Assembly (NCBI GenBank): GCA_031287575.1
Contig: JAITSV010000005.1
Coordinates: 1-64,000 of the forward strand
DNA: 64,000 bases
Origin: Desulfovibrio sp.
GTDB taxonomy: Bacteria > Desulfobacterota > Desulfovibrionia > Desulfovibrionales > Desulfovibrionaceae
Direction: 5' to 3'
Shown here one piece after another: positions 35,448-42,723 of the stretch. Position numbers and translations under genes: made by a program. Position 1 is the first letter of the stretch; the number at the start of each line of letters is the position of its first letter. The notes beneath the pieces were generated by a model, which had not been told where the DNA came from, made no database searches, and saw only the letters and a program-made list of their open reading frames with translations.

Positions 35448-35858
35448 ATGGATTGCCCGGAACTGCTGAAAAGCTGCCGCATTCTGCTGGTAGATGACGA
35501 GGATGGCTTTCGCGACGCGCTGCTGCGCCGCATGCGCAAGCGCGGCGTGACCATGGACGGCGTGGCCAGCGGCCGGGCCGCACTGGAATGGCTGACCCGC
35601 GAATCGGTGGACGTGGTCATCCTGGACATCCAGTTGGGCGACATGGATGGCCGCGACGTGCTGCGCGAAATCCGCAAGTCCGGCGGCGAAGACCCGGCGG
35701 TGATCATCCTGAGCGGGCACGCCTACACGGACATCGCCCTGGACGCCATGCGCGCCGGGGCCAGCGACTATCTGCTCAAACCCTGTCCGGTGGAGGAACT
35801 GCTGGAGCGCATCGAGACCGCGTTCGAGCAGGTGCTCGAGCGCCGCGCCGCGCAGTGA
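35448..35858 (+). CDS. Response regulator, receiver only
   Basis: 136 residues: LLVDDEDGF, the phospho-acceptor Asp in VVILDIQLGDMDG, IILSGHAY and YLLKPCPVEE. No output domain. GGGAGGGGG lies just before the ATG. It is the last gene of the sigma-54 operon and has no adjacent kinase. Very like the receiver at 21302-21757, hence possibly sharing its kinase. A partial structured element begins right after its TGA stop. Confidence 0.88.
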   Translation: MDCPELLKSCRILLVDDEDGFRDALLRRMRKRGVTMDGVASGRAALEWLTRESVDVVILDIQLGDMDGRDVLREIRKSGGEDPAVIILSGHAYTDIALDAMRAGASDYLLKPCPVEELLERIETAFEQVLERRAAQ

Positions 35859-36030
35859 GCGCTGTTTCCCAATGGTCTTTCCGCCTGCTGGGTTCCGACC
35901 CGAAGGGCGCGGAGCGTGCCCGTCAGGCGAGCTTGCGAGGCTTACGGGCATCGTGCGCAGAGCGGTCAAGCTTCGCCCGGCATAGCGTTGCTGTCCTTAT
36001 CCGCGGCATCCGCCGCAAGTGTTCCACGAC
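35859..36030 (+). repeat. Stop-codon-abutting element, copy E (partial)
   Basis: It starts at the base after the TGA of the response-regulator gene with GGTCTTTCCGCC, a CGACCCGAAGGG hairpin and a CCGT module (CCCGTCAGGCGAGC... to about 35953), then GGTCAAGC. The conserved inner loop and the closing outer arm are not recognisable, so the 3' half is degraded. The rest of the gap to 36245 contains a GGGGCGGAACC direct/inverted repeat pair but no gene. Confidence 0.6.
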
Positions 36031-36245
36031 AGCAGCATACGCCCATCCCCCCGCAGTCCGGGGCGGAACCTTCGCAGCAGACGGTTCCGCCCCGGACTCA
36101 CGTTGTGGGAGGAAATGGCGTGAGGGAAGGCCTCTGCCCGCGGGTACGGCAGAAGCCGCCGGACGGGGGCAGGATGACCTTGCGGGCAAAGCGCGGCGGG
36201 GAATGGATGCGGGAGAGGGGGCGTGGGATGCTGACCGGAGGGGCT

Positions 36246-37178
36246 TCAGTCGCGCAGCAGCACCCAGGTCAGTTCGTGCTTGTTGTGGGCCAGGTGCAGC
36301 AGGCGCGACCCCGGCACCGCCGCGAAGGCGCGCGCCGTGGCGTGGTCCGTCTCGGCCTGAAACTTCAGGGTGCACACGAAGTTGCGGCACTGGCCCAGCT
36401 CCAGCCAGCGGCCCACGGTGGCCAGCAGCCGGTCCGGGTAGCAGATCACGTCCGAGAACAGCCAGTCCACGGCCCCGGCGTGGCGCGGGTCCAGGCCAAA
36501 GGCGCTGCCGGTGCAGAAGTTCACGTTGGGGTGGGCGGCGATGTGCGGGGCGATGTCCGCCTTGTCCACGCTGAACACGCGCGCGTCCAGTTCCGCCAGT
36601 ACCCAGGTCCACCCGCCGGGGCAACTGCCAAGGTCCAGGCACAGTTCGCCGGGGCCGGGCCGTCTGTCGATGAGCGTGAACAGTTCCCACAGCTTCAGGT
36701 AGGCGCGGGTGGGGGGCACGGTGCGGTTTTCCTCGAAGCGCGGTTCGCCGTCGGGAAAGGGGCTGGTGCAGCGGGCGGATGCCAGCACCAGGTCCGGCTC
36801 CCACAGGGTCCATGACCCCAGAGGCGCCGTGGGCGGCGCCTCGCCGAACACCACGGGCCGGGCGGCCACTCGTGGCAGCTGTTCCTGGATCAGCGCGGCC
36901 CGGCGGTGGTGGCCGGTGGCGTGCAGATGCCAGTTGCGCTGGATGGCCTTCAGCTTGCGGGCCGCGTCACCGATGGAGGCCACGGGAATGGGCACGGGCT
37001 CCAGCCAGACGTTCTGCGCCCATGCCGCCGGACGGGCCGGACCCTCGGCCACCACCAGCCGCCCGCGCACGTCCAGCACCCGCGCGCCGTGCAGGTCCTC
37101 CAACTCGTGGACGAGGTCGTCGGTGAACCCGGCGGCGGCGATGTAGATGGTGCGGTCATCCATGGGGGTGGCGGTCAT
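36246..37178 (-). CDS. RlmM-like FtsJ-type rRNA 2'-O-methyltransferase
   Basis: 310 residues. The C-terminal half is an FtsJ/RrmJ-like SAM-dependent methyltransferase: LDLGSCPGGWTWVL (SAM site), SVDKADI, LFSDVICYP and VCTLKFQAETDH, keeping the Asp and Lys of the K-D-K-E set. The N-terminal half resembles the THUMP-like region of RlmM, which methylates C2498 of 23S rRNA. RlmM is usually longer (about 360), so assignment to that exact site is tentative. The start is taken as the ATG at 37178 (37163 possible); no strong ribosome-binding site. Confidence 0.75.
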   Translation of the reverse strand: MTATPMDDRTIYIAAAGFTDDLVHELEDLHGARVLDVRGRLVVAEGPARPAAWAQNVWLEPVPIPVASIGDAARKLKAIQRNWHLHATGHHRRAALIQEQLPRVAARPVVFGEAPPTAPLGSWTLWEPDLVLASARCTSPFPDGEPRFEENRTVPPTRAYLKLWELFTLIDRRPGPGELCLDLGSCPGGWTWVLAELDARVFSVDKADIAPHIAAHPNVNFCTGSAFGLDPRHAGAVDWLFSDVICYPDRLLATVGRWLELGQCRNFVCTLKFQAETDHATARAFAAVPGSRLLHLAHNKHELTWVLLRD

Positions 37179-37441
37179 GTGCGTGTCCGTGTGTGGGAGG
37201 GCGGTATGGGCGGCGTGGGCGTGCCTGTAGCCCGGCGCGGCCCGTATGGCAAGGCCGGGCCGGAAGGCGCAGGGGGCAAGGCCGGCGGCTGCCTGCCGTT
37301 TCGCGCGGTGCGCCGCCCGCCTCGCCGTCATGTATGGCCCACCCGCTTGCGCCCGGCCCCGCAATGCCTGTACAGGGCGGTATCGTCGCTCCTTCGCACC
37401 CATCATCGGAAACCGCTGCGGGAACCGCCACCGGATTCGCC

Positions 37442-38416
37442 ATGCCCCCGACCAGCCGCCATCCCGACGGCGCGCCCGTCCCGCGCCTCCCCGACCCGGC
37501 CCACGCGTCCGGCCGCCTGTCCGTTCGCGTGTCTGGCTGGCGCATGGCCGCCCTGAGCCCGCTGCTGGTGCTGCTGGTGCCCTTTCTGGCGGGCGTGGGG
37601 CTGACGGCGGCCCAGTCGCTGGGCTGGCTGCTGCCGATCCAGTACCTGCCGGAACAGACCGCGCAGGGGCTGTACGCGTCGGATGCGTGGGCGGGCTGGC
37701 GGCAACTGGCGCAGCCGCACATGGCGGGTTCGCTGCTGCTGGGGGTGCGCGTGGCCGGGCTGTCGGCCCTGCTGTCCGTGGCCGGGGGCGCGCTGCTGGC
37801 CTACGGGGTGTGGCGGCTGCCCGTCCGCATGCAACTGGCGGCGCTGGTGTTCCGGGTGCCGCTGGTGCTGCCGCACATCGTGGTGGCCTTCCTGGCCATC
37901 GTGTTCTGGAGCCGTTCAGGCCTAGTGTCCGCCGCGCTGTACCAGGCCGGGATCATCGGCGGACAGGCACGGTTTCCGGCCCTGCTCTGGGGCGGCGACG
38001 GCATGGGCATGGTGCTGGCCTACACCTACAAGGAACTGCCCTTCGTCATGCTGCTGGCCGTGGCCTCGCTGCGGCGGCTGGACCCGCGCCTGCCAGAGAC
38101 GGCCCGCATGCTGGGAGCCGGGCAATGGGCCGTGCTGCGCGACGTGGTGGTGCCGCACCTTGCCCCGGTGCTGCACGCCTCGTTCCTGATCCTGTTCCTG
38201 TATGCCTTCGGCGCGGTGGAAATTCCCCTGCTGCTGGGCGAATCCACACCGGCCATGCCGGGGGTGGCGGCCTACGACCTGTACTTTCTGCGCTCGCTGG
38301 AGGACCGCCCGGCGGCCGCCGCGCTGCTGACCCTGCTGCTGCTGTGCTGCGCCGGGTTCGTGGCGGCCTACGTGCGCCTGGTGGCCGGGCTGCGCGGACG
38401 GGAGCGCCAGCTGTGA
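37442..38416 (+). CDS. ABC transporter permease, first subunit
   Basis: 324 residues with about six membrane helices and the BPD_transp_1 signature (ETARMLGAGQWAVLRDVVVPHLAPV, the EAA loop contacting the ATPase). It resembles the PotB/ThiP/CysT type of importer permeases. The start is the ATG at 37442; an upstream in-frame ATG at 37364 is possible. The stop overlaps the next permease gene (GTGA). No ATP-binding or solute-binding gene lies beside it, so the substrate is unknown. Confidence 0.82.
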   Translation: MPPTSRHPDGAPVPRLPDPAHASGRLSVRVSGWRMAALSPLLVLLVPFLAGVGLTAAQSLGWLLPIQYLPEQTAQGLYASDAWAGWRQLAQPHMAGSLLLGVRVAGLSALLSVAGGALLAYGVWRLPVRMQLAALVFRVPLVLPHIVVAFLAIVFWSRSGLVSAALYQAGIIGGQARFPALLWGGDGMGMVLAYTYKELPFVMLLAVASLRRLDPRLPETARMLGAGQWAVLRDVVVPHLAPVLHASFLILFLYAFGAVEIPLLLGESTPAMPGVAAYDLYFLRSLEDRPAAAALLTLLLLCCAGFVAAYVRLVAGLRGRERQL

Positions 38417-39315
38417 CCCCCCGCGAAGGCAACGACCGCGCCGGACTGCCGGTGGATCGGGCAGGTTCGCGCCCTGGTTCGCGGCCTGATTCGCATTCGG
38501 GTCCGCGTCCGGGATCCCGCCCCGGATCTCGCCCTGGATCCCGCATGTTCCTGACGTTGCTGTGGCTGCTGTTCGGCCTGCCGCTGCCGGTGCTGGCCCT
38601 GTGGGCCGCCGCGCCCGGCTGGGCCTGGCCCGACCTGTGGCCCGCCGCCCTTGGCGGGCGCACGGCGGCCTTCGTGCTGGCCAACCGGCAGTCCATCGCC
38701 GGGGCGCTGGCCTCGTCCACCCTGTACTCGCTGGCCGTGGTGGCGGTAACCCTGTGCGCCTGCCTGGCCCCGGCGCGGCTGCTGGCCTTCGGGCGGTTCC
38801 GGGGGCGGGCGGCGCTGGAAGGACTGCTGCTGGCCCCGGCCCTGCTGCCCGCCATGGGCTTTGCCCTCGGGCTGTACGGCACCCTGGTGCGCCTTGGCCT
38901 CGCGGATACCCCGGCGGGCGTGGTGCTGGTGCTGTCGGTGGTGTCGTACCCGTACATGCTGCGGGCGCTGGCCTCCGGCTTCGAGACCATGGGGCAGGAC
39001 TATGGCCGTTGCGCCGCCAACCTGGGTGCCGGTCCGCTGCTGCGCCTGCTGGCCGTCGAACTGCCGCTGCTGCTGCCCGCCGCCGTGGCGGGCGGGTCGG
39101 TGGTGTTTCTGGTGGCCTTTTCCGACTATTTTCTGGTGCAACTGGTGGGTGGCGGGGTTGTTCCTTCGTTCACCGGGTATCTGTTCCCGGTGTTGCAATC
39201 ACCGGACAGGGGGCTTGCGGCCATGCTGTCGCTGGTGTTTCTCGTGGTGCCCGTGGCGCTGTTCATGCTGGTGGAGGGACTGGTGCTGGCCGTGTACCGG
39301 CGGCGCGGCATGTAG
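38413..39315 (+). CDS. ABC transporter permease, second subunit
   Basis: 300 residues from a GTG that overlaps the preceding stop by 4 bp, or 256 from the ATG at 38545 that opens the first membrane helix (MFLTLLWLLFGLPLPV). The permease signature is YGRCAANLGAGPLLRLLAVELPLL. With the GTG start there is a 44-residue cytoplasmic tail of RPGS repeats, encoded by 12-bp DNA repeats. It forms a heterodimer with the preceding permease. The ATPase partner must be encoded elsewhere. Confidence 0.82.
   Translation: MTPREGNDRAGLPVDRAGSRPGSRPDSHSGPRPGSRPGSRPGSRMFLTLLWLLFGLPLPVLALWAAAPGWAWPDLWPAALGGRTAAFVLANRQSIAGALASSTLYSLAVVAVTLCACLAPARLLAFGRFRGRAALEGLLLAPALLPAMGFALGLYGTLVRLGLADTPAGVVLVLSVVSYPYMLRALASGFETMGQDYGRCAANLGAGPLLRLLAVELPLLLPAAVAGGSVVFLVAFSDYFLVQLVGGGVVPSFTGYLFPVLQSPDRGLAAMLSLVFLVVPVALFMLVEGLVLAVYRRRGM
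38461..38544 (+). repeat. 12-bp coding repeats (GSRPGSRP)
   Basis: About seven imperfect copies of GGATCCCGCCCT-like units encode Gly-Ser-Arg-Pro repeats between the GTG and ATG candidate starts of the second permease. Such a tract can expand or shrink by slippage in 12-bp, in-frame steps. Confidence 0.65.
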
Positions 39316-39517
39316 GAGAGGGGCGCCGGAACGGAAAGTGATGCCTTGCCGACGTCATCGCGCGTGCAATCCGCGTCGTGGCGTGGTATGCTGCATCATG
39401 GGCCTGTACCCGTCGTTCGGCACGGCGGGTGCATCACCCCGCGAGAGGAACCGCCACGGGCGCGAGAGTCCTGGGCGGCACGGCTGGCGATGCGAATCGG
39501 GGCCGCAAGGGGGGCAT

Positions 39518-42508
39518 ATGGATTTCATCAACATCGGCGAACGGACACGGAATCGCTGGCAGCAGTCGCTGGACACCCTGGCGCGGCTGCTGGGCATTCG
39601 CGCGGCGGCCATCATGCGGCGGCATCCGGGGGGGCTTGCGGTGCTGTTGTCCAGCAACACGGCGGGCAACCCGCTGGTGCCGGGCATGCGCATCGTCACC
39701 ATGACCGGTGGCACGTACTGCGACGCGGTCATCGAGGCAGGGCGGCCGGTGTACGTACAAAACGCGCTGGACGACCCGCGCTGGCGCGACAGCCCCATGG
39801 TGCGGGCGGGCTTTGTGGCCTATCTGGGCTATCCCCTGCTGCTGCCCGACGGGCAGTTGTACGGCACGCTGTGCCTGCTGGAGACGCGCCAGTGGCCCGT
39901 CTCGGAGGTGCACCGGGGCATCGTGGACGATTTTCACGGCCAGGTGGAGGAAACCCTGGCCCTGGCCTACGAGAACGCCCTGTTCGGCGCGCAGCAGGAC
40001 ACCCTGCCTTCCGCCGCGCTGACCGTGAACACCCGTGGCCAGGTGGTGCGGGTCAACCGCCGTTTTCCGAAGCTGTGGGGCATCGATGCGGATGCGCCCG
40101 GCCTGGTGGGCCGTCCGCTGGCCGAGGTGCGCACCCTGCTGGCCGACCGCTTGAGTGACCCCGCCGCCATCGCCGGCGTGCTGCCCGATGACGAGGTGGG
40201 CCTGGCGGTATTTTCCGGTACAACCGTCCGCGACGCGCTGACCGTTCCGGTACGGGCGCCCGACGGAAACGGCGTGCGTTCGGTACTGCTGGCCGATGGC
40301 CGCGTGCTGCGGCGTACCCATCGAACCCTGCGCGGCGAGTACGGGCGGGTCTGGGGCAGCGTGTGGCTGTTCGAGGACGTCACCGTCGAGGTGCGCGCCC
40401 AGGAAGCCCTGACGCGCAGCGAGGAGAGGCTGAAGCTGGCCCTGGACGCCGCCAGCGAGGCCCACTGGGACTGGAATTTCGAGACCGGCGAGCTGTATTG
40501 CAGCCCGCGCTATTACGAGATGCTGGGGTACGTGCCCGGCGAATTCGAGTGCACCCACCACGCCCTGCGCGACCTGATGCACCCCGACGACCTGGGCGAG
40601 GTCACCGCCGCCCTGTGTCTGCCGGACCCGGCGGTGTCGCATGCGGTGGCCGCCTGCGGGGTGGGCCAGTTCGAGGTGCAGTTCCGCCTGCGCACCAAGG
40701 ACGGCGGCTGGAAGTGGATGCTGGCGCGGGGCCGGGTGCTGGCCCGGCGCGAGGACGGCTCGCCCGCGCGGGTGGTGGGTACGCACATGGACATCACCAC
40801 CGCCGTCAGCCAGCGATTGGCCCTGGCCCGCAGCGAGGAACTGTTCCGGGGCATCTTCAGCACCGCCTCGGTGGGCATCGTGCTGCTGGACCGCTTCGGC
40901 CTGCTGGTGCGCGTCAACGATGCCTGCGCGCGCATGCTGGGCTACACCCCCGACGAGATGCGCGGCCAGCATTTCAGCCGGTTCATGCATGGTGACGAAA
41001 CCTCCCTGGCCGCCACCACCCTGACCAGCCTGCTGGACCGCACCCAGACCGCCAGCCGCCTGCAACACCGCCTGCGCGGCAAGGACGGCGGCTACCTGTG
41101 GACCGACATCAGCGCCTCGCCGCTGGAGGGGCCGGACGGCGAGGTGGAGGCGGCCCTGGCCATCATCGTGGACATCAACGAGCAGCGCGCGGCCCAGCAG
41201 GCCCAGGAAGACAGCGAGCGGCGCTACCGTGCCCTGTTCGAGAACGCCCAGGTGGGCATCTTCCGCACCCGCATCGCCGACGGCAAGTTTCTGGAGGCCA
41301 ACGGGCGGATCATCGAAATGTACGGCTGGGCGGACCGTGCGGAATTCATGGAAAAGATGCGCTCCACCGAATGGTACGTGGACCCGGAGGCGCGCGGCCG
41401 CATGGTGGCCACGCTGTTGCGCCGGGGGGAATTCCGGAACATCGAGGTGGAGATGCGCCGCCGCGACGGCAGCACGGTGTGGTTCGAGTATTCCGGCAAG
41501 CTGGACGGCGACACCATCATCGGGGTGGCTCAGGACGTCACCCAGCGCCGCGCGGCGGAGGCGGCGCGCCAGCGGTCCGAGGCGCACTACCGGCTGTTGT
41601 TCGAGGCCGCCGCCGACGCCATCTTCCTGCACGACCCCGAGGGGCGCTTCCTGGACGTGAACGAGGTGGCCTGCCGCCGTCTGGGCTACACCCGGCGCGA
41701 ACTGCTGGCCATGCCCCCGCACGAACTGGATGCCGAGGAATTCGCCGAGCAGGCGGGCGAGCGCATCCGGCGGCTGCGCGAGGAAGGGTCGCTGACCTTC
41801 GAATCGGCCCACCGCACCCGTGGGGGCTCGGTCCTGCCCGTGGAAATCCACGCCAAGCTGCTCGATTTCGACGGCAAGCCCGTGGTGCTCAGCATCGCGC
41901 GGGACATCACCGACCGCAAGCGGCTGGAACAGGCGCTGATGCGCGAGGCCACCACCGATCCGCTGACGGGTATCCGCAACCGGCGGCAGTTCTTCGTGGA
42001 CGCGGAACGCGAGATGGGGCGGGCCGTGCGCTACGGCCGCCCGCTGGCCGTGCTGATGCTGGACCTGGACCGCTTCAAGCGCGTCAACGACCGCTATGGC
42101 CACCACGCGGGCGATGCCGTGCTGCTGGGCTGCGTGCAGGCCTGCCAGCAGGCCCTGCGCGATACCGACATCCTGGGGCGGCTGGGCGGCGAGGAATTCG
42201 CGGCGGTGCTGCTGGAAACGGACCTGGACGATGCGCTGGTGGCCGCCGAGCGGTTGCGCCGGGCCGTGGAGGAAATGGACGTGCCGTTCAGCGGGCAGCG
42301 GTTGCGCTGTACGGTGAGCATCGGTCTGGCCCTGCGCGGCCCGGGGGACAGCGCGCTGGACGACATTTTGCGCCGGGCGGATTCGGCGCTGTATGCCGCC
42401 AAGGAGGCGGGCCGCAACCGGGTGATGCTGGCGCGCGCCGTCAACGGCGGGGCGGAGGATCAGAACCGTCGCTGGAGCAGCGGCGGGGTGCAGCGCGGCG
42501 AAGGCTGA
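39518..42508 (+). CDS. GAF-PAS-GGDEF diguanylate cyclase
   Basis: 996 residues, no membrane helix seen. An N-terminal GAF domain (about 1-150), a degenerate PAS and four clear PAS/PAC units (openings such as LALDAASEAHWDWN, IFSTASVGIVLLDRFG, LFENAQVGIFRTR, LFEAAADAIFLHDPEG) lead to a GGDEF domain with DPLTGIRNRRQFF, DLDRFKRVNDRYGHHAGD and the active-site GGEEF near 890. It would make cyclic-di-GMP from GTP in response to small ligands or redox state. There is no EAL domain. The start is the ATG at 39518 after AAGGGGGG; longer frames upstream lack homology. Confidence 0.88.
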   Translation: MDFINIGERTRNRWQQSLDTLARLLGIRAAAIMRRHPGGLAVLLSSNTAGNPLVPGMRIVTMTGGTYCDAVIEAGRPVYVQNALDDPRWRDSPMVRAGFVAYLGYPLLLPDGQLYGTLCLLETRQWPVSEVHRGIVDDFHGQVEETLALAYENALFGAQQDTLPSAALTVNTRGQVVRVNRRFPKLWGIDADAPGLVGRPLAEVRTLLADRLSDPAAIAGVLPDDEVGLAVFSGTTVRDALTVPVRAPDGNGVRSVLLADGRVLRRTHRTLRGEYGRVWGSVWLFEDVTVEVRAQEALTRSEERLKLALDAASEAHWDWNFETGELYCSPRYYEMLGYVPGEFECTHHALRDLMHPDDLGEVTAALCLPDPAVSHAVAACGVGQFEVQFRLRTKDGGWKWMLARGRVLARREDGSPARVVGTHMDITTAVSQRLALARSEELFRGIFSTASVGIVLLDRFGLLVRVNDACARMLGYTPDEMRGQHFSRFMHGDETSLAATTLTSLLDRTQTASRLQHRLRGKDGGYLWTDISASPLEGPDGEVEAALAIIVDINEQRAAQQAQEDSERRYRALFENAQVGIFRTRIADGKFLEANGRIIEMYGWADRAEFMEKMRSTEWYVDPEARGRMVATLLRRGEFRNIEVEMRRRDGSTVWFEYSGKLDGDTIIGVAQDVTQRRAAEAARQRSEAHYRLLFEAAADAIFLHDPEGRFLDVNEVACRRLGYTRRELLAMPPHELDAEEFAEQAGERIRRLREEGSLTFESAHRTRGGSVLPVEIHAKLLDFDGKPVVLSIARDITDRKRLEQALMREATTDPLTGIRNRRQFFVDAEREMGRAVRYGRPLAVLMLDLDRFKRVNDRYGHHAGDAVLLGCVQACQQALRDTDILGRLGGEEFAAVLLETDLDDALVAAERLRRAVEEMDVPFSGQRLRCTVSIGLALRGPGDSALDDILRRADSALYAAKEAGRNRVMLARAVNGGAEDQNRRWSSGGVQRGEG

Positions 42509-42583
42509 CCGGGGTGGGGCCTGCCCCGCAGGGGGCGGCGCCGCCGGACCCGAGCACGGGCACGAGATGACGCGACAATGCAG

Positions 42584-42621
42584 GACGGGCGCTTTCCGGA
42601 AGATTACCGGAAGGCGCCCGT
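42584..42621 (+). terminator. Hairpin after the GGDEF gene
   Basis: A 15-bp stem ACGGGCGCTTTCCGG / CCGGAAGGCGCCCGT (one mismatch) 76 bp past the stop, followed only by TTGCGTTGG. A terminator is possible but the T-run is poor; it could also end the convergent mltG transcript. Confidence 0.4.
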
Positions 42622-42723
42622 TGCGTTGGTCGCGCCGGTTCCGTTTGCCGCGTTGCCCGGAAAAGGGTCGACGGGTTGACGGAGCGGCTGCGCCGCTCGG
42701 CGGAATAGGCCGTGGCGTGCGCG

